From the NCBI GenBank assembly GCA_934539295.1, contig CAKTCN010000010.1:18074-82073 (forward strand): a stretch of DNA of 64,000 bases, given 5' to 3'. Shown here in pieces: positions 8,615-18,898 of this stretch. The notes beneath the pieces are model-generated. The model saw nothing but the letters and a program-made list of their open reading frames with translations. It was not told the DNA's origin and did no database searches. Origin of the DNA: an uncultured Allosphingosinicella sp. (GTDB taxonomy: Bacteria; Pseudomonadota; Alphaproteobacteria; Sphingomonadales; Sphingomonadaceae). The stretch's first letter is position 1. The number at the start of each line of letters is the position of its first letter. The translations under genes and the position numbers were made by a program.

Positions 8615-11269
8615 TCACGCCCCGAAGGTGCGCTGCCACCAGCCGCGGCGGGGCGCCTGGTCCGAGTCCGTCGGCTCCTCGTCGGCCGTGGCCGGCCCGG
8701 CCGCGGGCGTTGCATCCGCCGCGGGTGCAGGCGTGGTCGCGGCGGAAGCGGCCGTTTCGACAGGGGTCGGCGTTTCCGTCGCCTGGTCGATCACCGGCGC
8801 GTCGGCAGCGGGCGCGGCATCGGCCTTCTTGCGGCGCGTGCGCTTGGGCTTGGCCGGCGCTTCCTCGGCAGGCGCGGCGTCGTTGGCGGCCGCCGGGACG
8901 GCAGCAGCCTCCTCGGCGGGCGTCTCTGCGGCCACGTCGGCCTTCTTGCGGCGGGTGCGCTTCGGCTTGGCCGGGGCTTCCTCTGCCGCGGCGGGCAGCT
9001 CGGCCACGGCCGCGGGCGCCTGTTCGGAGGCCGGTGCAGCTTCGGCCGGCGCTTCCACGGCGACCGCTTCGGCAGCCTGGCTCGCCTCGACGGCATCACC
9101 CTCGGCCTTCTTGCGGGCACGCGGACGACGGCGCGCCTTGCGCGGTGCCTCCTCGGCCTCGGGCTGCGCCTCGGCCTCGCCCGGAGCGGCTTCGACCGGC
9201 TCGGCGCTCTCGGCCACGTCCGCACCTTCGGCGATGTCGGCTTCGAGCGACTGGTCGCCCTCGCCCTGCTCGTCCTGCGGCTGATCGCCTTCCTCACGGC
9301 CCTCGCGGCCACGACCACCGCGGCGACCGCGGCGGCGGCGGCGCTTGCGGCGCTCACCGCGTTCGCCGCGCTCTTCGCCATCGCGGCGCGGTTCGCGCTG
9401 CTCGGTCTCGGCTTCGGATGCCTCCTCGGCCTCCTCTTCCTCTTCCTCGATCTCGTCTTCCTCGACGAAATCGTCTTCCTCGATCACCGGCACGATGGTC
9501 TCGAACCTGGGACGCTCGGCCGGGCGCGGACCATGCGCCTCGACGCTCATGCGCGCGCCTTCCAGCGCCTCGTCGATCACGATCTCGACGATGACGCCAT
9601 AGCGCTCCTCGACTTCCGCAATCTCGTGACGCTTCTTGTTCAAGACGTAGATCGCGGCTTCACGGCCGGCGCGCAGCACGATCTGCGTGCCACGGCCACG
9701 AGCGGCCTCTTCCTCGATCATGCGCAACGCGAACAGGCCAGACGATGCGGCAGTGCGCATCAGGCCGGTGCCCTCGCAATGCGGACACGCCTTGGTCGAT
9801 GCCTCGAGCACGCCGGTGCGCAGGCGCTGCCGGCTCATCTCCATCAGGCCGAAGGACGAGATGCGGCCCACCTGGATGCGGGCGCGATCGTTCTTCAGCG
9901 CCTCCTTCATCGCCCTCTCGACCTTACGGATGTGGCCGTTCGATTCCATGTCGATGAAGTCGATCACGACCAGGCCCGCCATGTCGCGCAGGCGCAGCTG
10001 GCGGGCGATCTCGTGCGCGGCCTCGATATTGGTCGCGAACGCGGTCTGCTCGATATTGTGCTCGCGCGTGGAACGGCCCGAGTTGATGTCGATCGACACC
10101 AGAGCCTCGGTCGGATTGATGACAAGGTATCCGCCCGATTTCAGCTGCACCACCGGCTGGTACATGGCGGCGAGCTGATCCTCGACCCCGAAGCGCTGGA
10201 ACAGCGGCACCGGGTCGGCATAATGGGTCACGCGCTTGACGTGGCTCGGCATCAGCAGCTTCATGAACGAGCGCGCGGCCTTGAAGCCCTCGGCGCCCTC
10301 CACAATCACTTCGTCGATGTCGCGATTGTAGATGTCGCGGATCGCGCGCTTGATGAGGTCGCTGTCCTGGTAGATCAAAGCCGGCGCAGCGGACGACAGG
10401 GTCTTCTCGCGGATCTCGTCCCACAGGCGGGCGAGGTAATCGAAGTCGCGCTTGATCTCGACCTTGGTGCGCTGAAGACCCGCGGTGCGGACGATACAGC
10501 CCATCGACTTGGGCAGGTTCATCTCCGCCATGATCGCCTTCAGGCGCTTGCGGTCGGCACCGTTGGAGATCTTGCGCGAAATGCCGCCACCGTGGCTGGT
10601 GTTGGGCATCAGCACGCAATAACGGCCGGCGAGGCTGAGATAGGTGGTCAGCGCCGCGCCCTTGTTGCCGCGCTCTTCCTTGACGACCTGGACCAGCAAC
10701 ACCTGGCGACGCTTGATGACGTCCTGGATCTTGTAGCGGCGGCGCAGCGCCTGGCGCTTCTTGCGCAGTTCGTCGGCGGCACTCTCGTCCGCGCCGTTGA
10801 CCGCTTCCTTGGGCTTGGGGGCCGATTCCTCGTCACCCTCACCCGCCTCGCCAAGCTCATCGCCCTCATCGTCGGCGTCGAGATCGATGGCTTCGGGTGC
10901 GTCGCGCTCTTCCTCGTCCTCGTCGCCCTCGTCGTCATAATGGGCGTCTTCGGCGGCGCGCAGGCGCTCTTCCTCGGCCGCATGCTCGGCTTCCTCGCGG
11001 AGCAGAGCCTCGCGATCCTCCTTGGGGATCTGGTAATAATCGGGGTGGATTTCGCTGAAAGCCAGGAAGCCGTGGCGGTTGCCGCCATAATCGACGAACG
11101 CCGCCTGCAGCGACGGTTCGACCCTGGTTACCTTGGCGAGATAGATGTTGCCCTTAAGCTGCCGATGTTCGGCGGATTCGAAATCAAGCTCCTCGATCCG
11201 GTTGCCCTTGACCACGGCAACCCGGGTTTCTTCCTGGTGGCGCGCGTCCACCAACATGCGCATTGTCAT
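8615..11269 (-). CDS. rne: Ribonuclease E/G (degradosome endoribonuclease)
   Basis: RNase E (884 aa) cleaves single-stranded RNA, processes rRNA and tRNA, and organises the degradosome. The start MTMRMLVDARH at 11269 is the family N-terminus. The S1 domain (about 35-225) is split by an acidic insert of roughly 85 residues, as in other alphaproteobacteria. The catalytic aspartates lie in VSIDINSG and VVIDFIDM; the Zn-link motif is CPHCEGTG. From about residue 610 the chain is disordered: a poly-Glu patch, an Arg-rich RNA-binding patch (RRKRRRRRGRRGGRG), then Ala/Pro/Glu sequence with a duplicated Arg/Lys motif and a conserved-looking RRGWWQRTFGA tail. The tail is probably a partner-binding site, which is inference. 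Confidence 0.95.
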   Translation of the reverse strand: MTMRMLVDARHQEETRVAVVKGNRIEELDFESAEHRQLKGNIYLAKVTRVEPSLQAAFVDYGGNRHGFLAFSEIHPDYYQIPKEDREALLREEAEHAAEEERLRAAEDAHYDDEGDEDEEERDAPEAIDLDADDEGDELGEAGEGDEESAPKPKEAVNGADESAADELRKKRQALRRRYKIQDVIKRRQVLLVQVVKEERGNKGAALTTYLSLAGRYCVLMPNTSHGGGISRKISNGADRKRLKAIMAEMNLPKSMGCIVRTAGLQRTKVEIKRDFDYLARLWDEIREKTLSSAAPALIYQDSDLIKRAIRDIYNRDIDEVIVEGAEGFKAARSFMKLLMPSHVKRVTHYADPVPLFQRFGVEDQLAAMYQPVVQLKSGGYLVINPTEALVSIDINSGRSTREHNIEQTAFATNIEAAHEIARQLRLRDMAGLVVIDFIDMESNGHIRKVERAMKEALKNDRARIQVGRISSFGLMEMSRQRLRTGVLEASTKACPHCEGTGLMRTAASSGLFALRMIEEEAARGRGTQIVLRAGREAAIYVLNKKRHEIAEVEERYGVIVEIVIDEALEGARMSVEAHGPRPAERPRFETIVPVIEEDDFVEEDEIEEEEEEAEEASEAETEQREPRRDGEERGERGERRKRRRRRGRRGGRGREGREEGDQPQDEQGEGDQSLEADIAEGADVAESAEPVEAAPGEAEAQPEAEEAPRKARRRPRARKKAEGDAVEASQAAEAVAVEAPAEAAPASEQAPAAVAELPAAAEEAPAKPKRTRRKKADVAAETPAEEAAAVPAAANDAAPAEEAPAKPKRTRRKKADAAPAADAPVIDQATETPTPVETAASAATTPAPAADATPAAGPATADEEPTDSDQAPRRGWWQRTFGA
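8818..8985 (-). repeat. Duplicated Arg/Lys-rich motif inside rne
   Basis: Two near-identical coding blocks, about 8818-8866 and 8937-8985, each encode EEAPAKPKRTRRKKAD within the disordered C-terminus of RNase E. The DNA copies differ mainly at third positions, so the duplication is not recent. The motif is a candidate RNA- or protein-binding patch. Confidence 0.7.
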
Positions 11270-11676
11270 AAAGATTACTCCACGCGCGTGCCGCGGCGGC
11301 ACCAGCGCGTTCGAATGGGGACAACGGCGCATGGGAACTCGCCCGCGCCGTCAATGTCCGGGTTAAAAGACGTTCAATCGTGTCTGCTGCGCTGGGCAGG
11401 CCGGTCGACAATGCCGGCCGCACATTTTCCCGGGCCACGCGAAATCCCTCTGGGGATCGCGATAAAGCCGGGAACGAAAACCTCATGCAGCGTCAACCTA
11501 GATGGCCGGCAAAAAGCCGGCGCGCGTTCATGCGGCGCGGTGGCTGATCAGGCGTAAGGCCCGTGCCTTTTGCACCGTGCATCGACTGCTAGCACCGGTA
11601 CAGGCCAGCGGCAACCGGTTAAGCGGGCGTGCGATCGGGCTGGCGAAGCGCGCCGTGCGTCGCCAGAGAGGTGGGC
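11270..11676. other. 407-bp divergent intergenic region: rne leader and amidase promoter
   Basis: No gene is supported here. It separates the divergent rne and amidase genes and would hold both promoters and a long rne 5' leader. A perfect hairpin GCCGGC-AAAAA-GCCGGC lies at 11505-11521. The leader side includes AT-richer stretches such as GTTAAAAGACG near 11365. RNase E controls its own mRNA through the leader in E. coli; a similar role here is inference. Confidence 0.45.
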
Positions 11677-12513
11677 ATGCGCGCCCCACTTTCAATCCTT
11701 CTCGCCCTTGCCGCGACTGCCTGCGGCGGGGCCGAGCAGAATGACGGCGTGGCGATCGTGGATGCGCGGGCGCCGCGGCCGGTCGCTCTGCCGGCCGTTT
11801 CGGGACCGCCCGATCCGTCGCTTCCGCTGGTGGTGATCGATCCCGGCCACGGCGGGCGCGATCCTGGCGCGATCGCACCGGATCTTGCCGAAAAGGACGT
11901 GACGCTGGCGATCGCGCGCGCCGTCCGCGACGCACTGCTCGAGCTGGGCGGCGTGCGCGTGGCGATGACGCGGGATGCGGACCGGCAGGTGCCGCTCGGC
12001 GACCGGCCGGAAATGGCGCGGCGGCTTCGCGCCGACCTGTTCCTGTCCATCCATGCCGATGCCGCGCCGCGTGAAGGTGCCCGCGGCGCAAGCATCTACA
12101 CCTTGTCCGAAGTGGCGTCGGACCGCGAGGCGGCGGCGCTGGCGCAGCGGGAGAATGCGTCGCCGGCGGGGCCGGGCGGGCAGGACATGCCGAACGCGGT
12201 CGCCGCTATCCTGTTCGACCTTGCCCAGCGCGAGTCGCTGGAGGCGGCGGCGGATTTCGCCCGACTTCTCCACCGCGAGGGCGAAGGACGCCTCGTCTTC
12301 CGGCAGGACTATCGCCGCTTCGCCGCCCTTGCCGTGCTGAGGTCGAGCGAAGTGCCCTCCGCCCTGTTCGAATGCGGCTACCTCACCAATGCCGAGGATG
12401 CGGCCTTCCTGCGTTCGGACGAAGGCCGCCGCCGCATCGCCGATTCGGTCGCACGCGCCGTGCAGGTCCATTTCGCGCGACGGCCTGCCCTCACCTCGGG
12501 CGCGAGAGGGTAG
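11677..12513 (+). CDS. N-acetylmuramoyl-L-alanine amidase (Amidase_3)
   Basis: A 278-aa zinc amidase that cuts the amide bond between MurNAc and the stem peptide, used in septum splitting. The start at 11677 follows AGAGAGGTGGG and gives a signal with a weak lipobox (AATAC, Cys16), so it may be an envelope-anchored lipoprotein. Amidase_3 motifs are present: zinc His58 in IDPGHGGRDPG, the Glu of AEKDVTLA, His in LFLSIHADA, and the catalytic Glu in FECGYLTN. There is no AMIN domain, unlike E. coli AmiC. Just 34 bp downstream lies the PBP1A gene, so the two cell-wall genes probably form one unit. The EnvC-like protein encoded at 60673 is a candidate activator. Confidence 0.92.
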   Translation: MRAPLSILLALAATACGGAEQNDGVAIVDARAPRPVALPAVSGPPDPSLPLVVIDPGHGGRDPGAIAPDLAEKDVTLAIARAVRDALLELGGVRVAMTRDADRQVPLGDRPEMARRLRADLFLSIHADAAPREGARGASIYTLSEVASDREAAALAQRENASPAGPGGQDMPNAVAAILFDLAQRESLEAAADFARLLHREGEGRLVFRQDYRRFAALAVLRSSEVPSALFECGYLTNAEDAAFLRSDEGRRRIADSVARAVQVHFARRPALTSGARG

Positions 12514-12547
12514 AAGGCAGCCCCGGCATGGGCTAGGGATGGAGGGC

Positions 12548-15088
12548 ATGAGTTCAGCCAGTCCCGCCGCCCGATTCACGTTGAAGCGCGATTTCGGTCC
12601 CGTCCGCGATGCGTTGCGCCGTTTCTGGGGCAGACGCTGGGGCAAGGCGCTGACCGCCATCGTCGCGCTGCCGATCCTCGGCTATTTCGCATTGTGGCTG
12701 ATCTTCGCGACCGGCCTGCCGTCGGCGGAATCGCTGCTCGGCTACCAGCCGTCGCTGCCGACCAACGTGCGCGACATCAACGGCATGCCGGCGCAGACCT
12801 TTGCGCGCGAGCGCCGCGTCGAACTGGCCTATGAGGAATATCCGCCCAAGCTGATCGAGGCGTTCATCTCGGCCGAGGACAAGACCTTCTTCAGCCATGG
12901 CGGCATCGACTATCCGGCCTTCATCAAGGCGATCTTCAATTATGGCCTGAGCGTCGGCACCGGCAGCGACGACCGCGTGGCGGGCGGATCGACCATCACG
13001 CAGCAGGTGGCCAAGAACCTGCTGCTGGGCGACGATTATTCGGCCACGCGCAAGATCAAGGAATATTTTCTCGCCAAGCGGATCGAGCGCGCGCTGACCA
13101 AGCCGCAGATCCTGGAACTCTACCTCAACCAGATCTTCCTGGGCCGCAACGCATACGGCATCCAGTCGGCGAGCCGGGCTTATTACGACAAGGATGTCGA
13201 GGGCCTGGCCGTTCACGAAATGGCGTTCCTTGCCGCCCTGCCCCGCGCGCCCAGCAATTACAGCCCCGAGCGCAATCCCGAGCGCGCGGTCGAGCGGCGC
13301 AACTGGATCCTGGGGCAGATGGAGCGCAACGGCTACCTGACCGCGAGCCAGCGCGCCGCCGCGCAGGCGGAGCCGCTCGGCACCGTTCGCGGCCCGCGCG
13401 AGAGCGTCAAGAATGTCGGCGGCTATTTCATGGAGGAGGTCCGCCGCGCCCTCGTCGGCCGTTATGGCGAGGATCGGGAGGATGGCGGCAATTCCGTCTA
13501 TTCGGGCGGCCTGTGGATCCGCACATCCTACGACCCCGTCATGCAGAAGGCGGCGGAGACGTCGCTGCGCGACGCCCTGGTCCGTTACGATCGCGGACGC
13601 GGCGGTTGGCGCGACTCCGGGCTCAGCATCGAGACGGACGGCGATTGGCGCAGCCAATTGGCGCAGGCCGATTATGGCGTCGGCTATGATGATTGGCGCG
13701 CGGCGGTGATACTGTCCAAGTCCGGCGGCAGTGCCGAGATCGGCTTTGCCGACGGCAGCACCGCGGACCTGCCGGCCAGTGCCGCTTCCATGCCGAAGCG
13801 CGGCGGCGGCGGTTCGGCGTTCAGCAACTTTCGTCCCGGCATGATCATCGCCGTGAAGCGCGAGGAGAACGGGACCTATTCTCTTCGATCCGTGCCCGAG
13901 ATCCAGGGCGGCATGGTGGTGGAAGAAGTGTCCACCGGCCGCGTGCTCGCGATGCAGGGCGGTTTCGCGCTTTCGGGCCGCGAGTCCTTCAACCGCGCGA
14001 CCCAGGCCAATCGCCAGCCGGGTTCGACCTTCAAGCCGATCGTCTATTCGGCGGCACTCGACAACGGCATGACGCCCGCATCGATCATCGTCGATGGGGC
14101 ATTCTGCGTGTGGCAGGGCGCGGGGCTGGGGCAGAAATGCTTCCGCAACTTCTCCGGCGGCAATGCCGGGCCGCAAACCATGCGCTGGGGCCTCGAACAA
14201 TCGCGCAACCTCATGACGGTACGCGCCGCCAACCAGACCGGCATGGACAAAGTGACGCGCCTGTCGAGCCGGCTGGGTGTCGGCGACTATCCCAACTACC
14301 TGTCCATCTCGCTCGGTGCGGGCGACACCACGGTGATGAAGATTACCAACGCCTTCGCGATCCTCGCCAACCAGGGGCGCGAGGTGAAGCCGACCCTGAT
14401 CGATTATGTCCAGGACCGCACCGGCAAGGTCATCTTCCGCCAGGATACGCGCCCGTGCGGCGACCGCTGCAACATGAAGGATTGGGATGGCCGGCCCATG
14501 CCGCGCCCGCCGCTTCGAACCAAGCAATTGATGGACCCGCTCACCGCCTATCAGATGGTCCACATCCTGGAGGGCGTGATCCAGCGCGGCACGGCACAGG
14601 TGCTGCGTGACTTGAACCGCCCGATCTTCGGCAAGACCGGCACCAGCACGGGTCCCACCAACGTGTGGTTCATCGGCGGCACGCAGGACGTGGTCGCCGG
14701 CGTCTATATGGGCTTCGACCAGCCGCGATCGATGGGCGGCTATGCCCAGGGCGGCACGATGGCCGCGCCGATCTTCAAGCAGTTCGCGCTTGCCGCGCTG
14801 AAGGACCGCCCGGTGCTGCCGTTCCGCGCGCCCGAGGGCATCCGCATGATCCGCATCGACCGCCGCTCCGGCCGCCGCGTGTTCGGCGAATGGCCGACGG
14901 CCGAGCCCAAGGCGGCTGTCATCTGGGAAGCGTTCAAGCCGCAGAGCGAGCCGCGGCGGACAGCGCGCGACCGATCCGGCCCGGCGGTCGAGCGGTCCCG
15001 CGCCAAGGCGGCGGTTCGCCGCGCCGCGCCAAAGGCGGCGGCGCCGCGCGACAGCGACTTCTTGCAAAAAGAGGGCGGCATTTACTAG
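12548..15088 (+). CDS. mrcA: Penicillin-binding protein 1A (bifunctional glycosyltransferase/transpeptidase)
   Basis: A class A PBP of about 846 aa that polymerises and cross-links peptidoglycan. After a short cytoplasmic N-terminus, one membrane segment lies at about 37-60. The GT51 domain shows [12 protein letters not shown] (catalytic Glu), [25 protein letters not shown] and [15 protein letters not shown]. The transpeptidase domain has SxxK in GSTFKP, SRN in EQSRNLMT and KTGT in [10 protein letters not shown]. An OB-like region with Gly/Ser-rich sequence lies between them. The C-terminal 60 residues are basic. ATGs at 12539 and 12548 are both possible. It follows the amidase gene by 25-34 bp. 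Confidence 0.95.
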   Translation: MSSASPAARFTLKRDFGPVRDALRRFWGRRWGKALTAIVALPILGYFALWLIFATGLPSAESLLGYQPSLPTNVRDINGMPAQTFARERRVELAYEEYPPKLIEAFISAEDKTFFSHGGIDYPAFIKAIFNYGLSVGTGSDDRVAGGSTITQQVAKNLLLGDDYSATRKIKEYFLAKRIERALTKPQILELYLNQIFLGRNAYGIQSASRAYYDKDVEGLAVHEMAFLAALPRAPSNYSPERNPERAVERRNWILGQMERNGYLTASQRAAAQAEPLGTVRGPRESVKNVGGYFMEEVRRALVGRYGEDREDGGNSVYSGGLWIRTSYDPVMQKAAETSLRDALVRYDRGRGGWRDSGLSIETDGDWRSQLAQADYGVGYDDWRAAVILSKSGGSAEIGFADGSTADLPASAASMPKRGGGGSAFSNFRPGMIIAVKREENGTYSLRSVPEIQGGMVVEEVSTGRVLAMQGGFALSGRESFNRATQANRQPGSTFKPIVYSAALDNGMTPASIIVDGAFCVWQGAGLGQKCFRNFSGGNAGPQTMRWGLEQSRNLMTVRAANQTGMDKVTRLSSRLGVGDYPNYLSISLGAGDTTVMKITNAFAILANQGREVKPTLIDYVQDRTGKVIFRQDTRPCGDRCNMKDWDGRPMPRPPLRTKQLMDPLTAYQMVHILEGVIQRGTAQVLRDLNRPIFGKTGTSTGPTNVWFIGGTQDVVAGVYMGFDQPRSMGGYAQGGTMAAPIFKQFALAALKDRPVLPFRAPEGIRMIRIDRRSGRRVFGEWPTAEPKAAVIWEAFKPQSEPRRTARDRSGPAVERSRAKAAVRRAAPKAAAPRDSDFLQKEGGIY

Positions 15089-15106
15089 GTCGCTTCCCAC
15101 ATCATG

Positions 15107-15170
15107 TGTTCCTGCGAAGGCAGGAACCCAGCCAGACGAACAAGTCTGGGCTCCTGCCTTCGCAGGAGCA
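15107..15170. repeat. Long inverted repeat (25-bp arms)
   Basis: Imperfect 25-bp arms, 15107-15131 and 15146-15170, centred on CCTGCGAAGGCAGGA, enclose a 14-nt loop. The element sits 19 bp after the PBP1A stop and 22 bp before prfB. The core is a dispersed sphingomonad-type intergenic repeat. It probably acts as transcript terminator or mRNA stabiliser for mrcA. Confidence 0.75.
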
Positions 15171-15192
15171 CAGTCAATTTGAGGAACATTCC

Positions 15193-16320
15193 ATGCGCGC
15201 CGAAGCGCAAGCCCATGCCGACCAGATCAAGGCCGCCCTCGACCTCCTCTACCGCTTCCTCGATTGGGATCGCGCGCTGAGGCGCCTGGACGAACTCAAC
15301 GACCGCGTCGAAGACCCGACGCTGTGGAACGACGCCAAGGCCGCGCAGGACGTCATGCGCGAGCGGCGCCGGCTCGACGAATCGATTTCGGCCACCAAGG
15401 CGATCCAGCGCGAGCTGGACGACACGGTCGAGCTGATCGAGATGGCCGAGGCGGAGGGCGACGACGGCCTGGTCGATGACGGCGTCAAGGCGCTCGCCGA
15501 ACTGGCCGAACGGGCCGAGAAGGACAAGGTCACTGCCCTGCTTGCAGGCGAGGCGGACGCCAACGACACCTATGTCGAGATCAACTCGGGCGCGGGCGGC
15601 ACCGAATCCAACGATTGGGCGGGCATGCTTCAGCGCATGTACCAACGCTGGGCCGAGCGGCACGGCATGAAGGTCGAGCTGGTCGATTACCATGGCGGCG
15701 AGCAGGCGGGCATCAAGTCGGCCACCCTGCTGCTGAAGGGCGAGAATGCCTATGGCTATGCCAAGACGGAGAGCGGGGTCCACCGCCTGGTCCGGATCAG
15801 CCCCTATGACAGCTCGGCGCGGCGCCACACCAGCTTCGCCAGCGTCTGGGTCTATCCGGTGATCGACGACAATATCGAGGTCGAATATAACGAAAGCGAC
15901 CTGCGCATCGACACCTATCGCGCGTCCGGTGCCGGCGGACAGCATATCAACACCACCGACTCGGCGGTGCGCATCACGCACATTCCGACCGGGATCGTGG
16001 TCCAATGTCAGAACCAGCGTTCGCAGCACAAGAACAAGGCCGAGGCATATAACCAGCTGCGTGCGCGCCTTTACGAGCTGGAACTCCAGAAGCGCGAGGC
16101 GGAGGCCAATGCCACCGCCGCCAGCAAGACCGACATCGGCTGGGGCCACCAGATCCGATCCTACGTCCTCCAGCCCTATCAGCTGGTGAAGGACCTGCGC
16201 ACCGGCGTCACCTCGACGGCGCCTGGCGACGTGCTGGACGGCGACCTCGACCGCTTCATGGCAGCCGCCCTGTCGCAGCGCGTGACGGGCGAGAAGGTCG
16301 AAGTGGAAGATGTTGATTAA
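15193..16320 (+). CDS. prfB: Peptide chain release factor 2
   Basis: RF2 (375 aa) recognises UGA and UAA and triggers hydrolysis of peptidyl-tRNA. The GGQ motif is in [18 protein letters not shown], near residue 245. The codon-recognition tripeptide reads SPY in [15 protein letters not shown], rather than the E. coli SPF; I recall SPY as usual in alphaproteobacteria. The frame is continuous from the ATG at 15193, so the autoregulatory +1 frameshift of enterobacterial prfB is absent. The length matches full RF2. It lies downstream of a long inverted repeat and its end abuts another palindromic block. Confidence 0.96.
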   Translation: MRAEAQAHADQIKAALDLLYRFLDWDRALRRLDELNDRVEDPTLWNDAKAAQDVMRERRRLDESISATKAIQRELDDTVELIEMAEAEGDDGLVDDGVKALAELAERAEKDKVTALLAGEADANDTYVEINSGAGGTESNDWAGMLQRMYQRWAERHGMKVELVDYHGGEQAGIKSATLLLKGENAYGYAKTESGVHRLVRISPYDSSARRHTSFASVWVYPVIDDNIEVEYNESDLRIDTYRASGAGGQHINTTDSAVRITHIPTGIVVQCQNQRSQHKNKAEAYNQLRARLYELELQKREAEANATAASKTDIGWGHQIRSYVLQPYQLVKDLRTGVTSTAPGDVLDGDLDRFMAAALSQRVTGEKVEVEDVD

Positions 16321-16334
16321 GGTGCGCCTTCTAG

Positions 16335-16439
16335 CCCCTCCCCTTCAGGGGAGGGGTTGGGGTGGGGCAGGTCGGGCCTGCGCCAGCCGTCGTGAGCACG
16401 CGCCTGCCACATTCCCCACCCCAATCCCTCCCCTGAAGG
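16335..16439. repeat. Large inverted repeat between prfB and lipoprotein gene
   Basis: CCTTCAGGGGAGGGGTTGGG and its near complement CCCAATCCCTCCCCTGAAGG form long arms about 45 nt apart. Such C/G-rich cruciforms recur between genes in this window. It likely terminates prfB transcription and leaves the following gene with only a short leader. Confidence 0.75.
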
Positions 16440-16447
16440 CGAGGGAC

Positions 16448-17131
16448 TTGATATTGCTCCCTCTCCTCGCCCTCGCCGCCTGCAATTCGGCCGAACCGGC
16501 CCCGCAATCCACCTTCCCCGATCCCCAGCGTCCCGTCGCCCCCATCGTTTCGGCCAGTTACTCCGACGAGGATGCGCGCGACAGCGTGGGCGAGGCGGAG
16601 ACGGTGATGCGGCTAGCCGAGATTCAGCCGGGCATGTCCGTCGCCGACATCGGCGCGGGCGAGGGCTATTATACCGTGCGCCTGGCGCCCCTGGTCGGCC
16701 GGCGCGGGCGCGTGCTGGCGCAGGACATCATGCCCGAATATCGCGACGCGCTCGCCCGCCGCGTCCAGCGCGAGAATCTCGGCAACGTGGCGGTGAAGCT
16801 GGGCGAGCCGAACAATCCCATGCTGCCGCCCGTGTCGTTCGACCGCGTCTTCCTGATCCACATGTATCATGAGATCGAGCGGCCGTCGGAATTTCTGTGG
16901 CACGTGCGCGGATCGCTGAAGCGCGGCGGGCGCGTGGTGGTGGTGGACGCCGACCGGCCAACCGATCGCCACGGCACCCCGCCCGGCCTGCTGGTGTGCG
17001 AGTTCGCGGCTCTCGGATACGAGCTGACGCGGTTCGAGCGGCTGCCCGACAGCGAAAGCTATTTCGCGCAGTTCGAGGCCAAGGGTCCGCGTCCGGCCCC
17101 GAAGGACATCCCCACCTGCCCGGCTACATAA
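16448..17131 (+). CDS. Predicted lipoprotein with class I SAM-methyltransferase fold
   Basis: The frame reaches back through a palindromic repeat, but a TTG at 16448 preceded by GCGAGGGAC gives a 227-aa product starting directly with a signal peptide and lipobox (LALAAC, Cys12). The body has a Rossmann methyltransferase signature: VADIGAGEGYYTVRLAP (motif I, about 63-79), an acidic motif II in VLAQDIMPEY, and FDRVFLIHMYHEIE (motif IV-like). Methyltransferases need cytoplasmic SAM, so export of this fold is unexpected. Either the signal is not used or the domain has another role. The gene ends 8 bp inside the convergent RadC-like gene. Confidence 0.75.
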   Translation: MILLPLLALAACNSAEPAPQSTFPDPQRPVAPIVSASYSDEDARDSVGEAETVMRLAEIQPGMSVADIGAGEGYYTVRLAPLVGRRGRVLAQDIMPEYRDALARRVQRENLGNVAVKLGEPNNPMLPPVSFDRVFLIHMYHEIERPSEFLWHVRGSLKRGGRVVVVDADRPTDRHGTPPGLLVCEFAALGYELTRFERLPDSESYFAQFEAKGPRPAPKDIPTCPAT

Positions 17132-17510
17132 GGCCGAGCGCGCGCAGGCTCCGGCAGCGTCCGGCGCTACCCACCACGATATGGTCGAGCAGGCGGATGC
17201 CGAGGTTTCCCGCCGTCGCCGCAAGCACCCGCGTCGCTTCGATATCCGCATCGCTCGGGCGCGGATCGCCGCCCGGATGGTTATGCGCCACGATCAGCCC
17301 GCAGGCGCCGAGCTGCATCGCCTGGCCCAGGATGGAGCGAACCGGCAGAGCGACCGACGCAGCCTCCCCGACTGCCTCGCTGGTGCCGATCAGGCGTCCG
17401 TCCGCATCCAGATGCGCAGCCACCACCTTTTCGCCCTCGCAAGCTTCGAAATAGGGTGCAAGCAGGTCGGCGGCGTCGAGGGCGGTGGCGATGATCATGG
17501 GCGGCAGCAT
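17124..17510 (-). CDS. RadC-like JAB/JAMM domain protein (stand-alone)
   Basis: A protein of about 128 aa consisting only of the RadC (DUF2466/MPN) domain. The metal site [19 protein letters not shown] matches the H-x-H...S-x-x-D JAMM signature. The helix-hairpin-helix N-terminal half of standard RadC (about 220 aa) is missing. Starts at 17510 or 17498 are possible; neither has a strong ribosome site. The biochemical role of RadC domains is unsettled; the old DNA-repair assignment in E. coli was withdrawn. The 3' end overlaps the convergent lipoprotein gene by 8 bp. Confidence 0.8.
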   Translation of the reverse strand: MLPPMIIATALDAADLLAPYFEACEGEKVVAAHLDADGRLIGTSEAVGEAASVALPVRSILGQAMQLGACGLIVAHNHPGGDPRPSDADIEATRVLAATAGNLGIRLLDHIVVGSAGRCRSLRALGLM

Positions 17511-17605
17511 GCCAGCTACAACGCCGGAACGGCGCCGAGTTGCCTCCGTTTCGGTGCAATCCTTCGGCCTTGGCAAACCACCCACCCGCCCGTCATAAGC
17601 GGCCC

Positions 17606-18882
<1,277 letters not shown>

Positions 18883-18898
18883 GCTATAGGCGCACCCC

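Noticed and set aside
8609..11557. A 982-codon plus-strand frame opposite rne
   Set aside because: Antisense to a well-conserved RNase E gene. The composition mirrors the reverse complement and no domain is visible.
12554..15100. An 848-codon minus-strand frame opposite PBP1A
   Set aside because: A shadow of mrcA. It starts and ends with the PBP1A frame and has no motif or ribosome site of its own.
15193..15300. Programmed +1 frameshift expected in prfB
   Set aside because: The reading frame is continuous from the ATG and no in-frame TGA occurs near codon 25, so no recoding signal is present.
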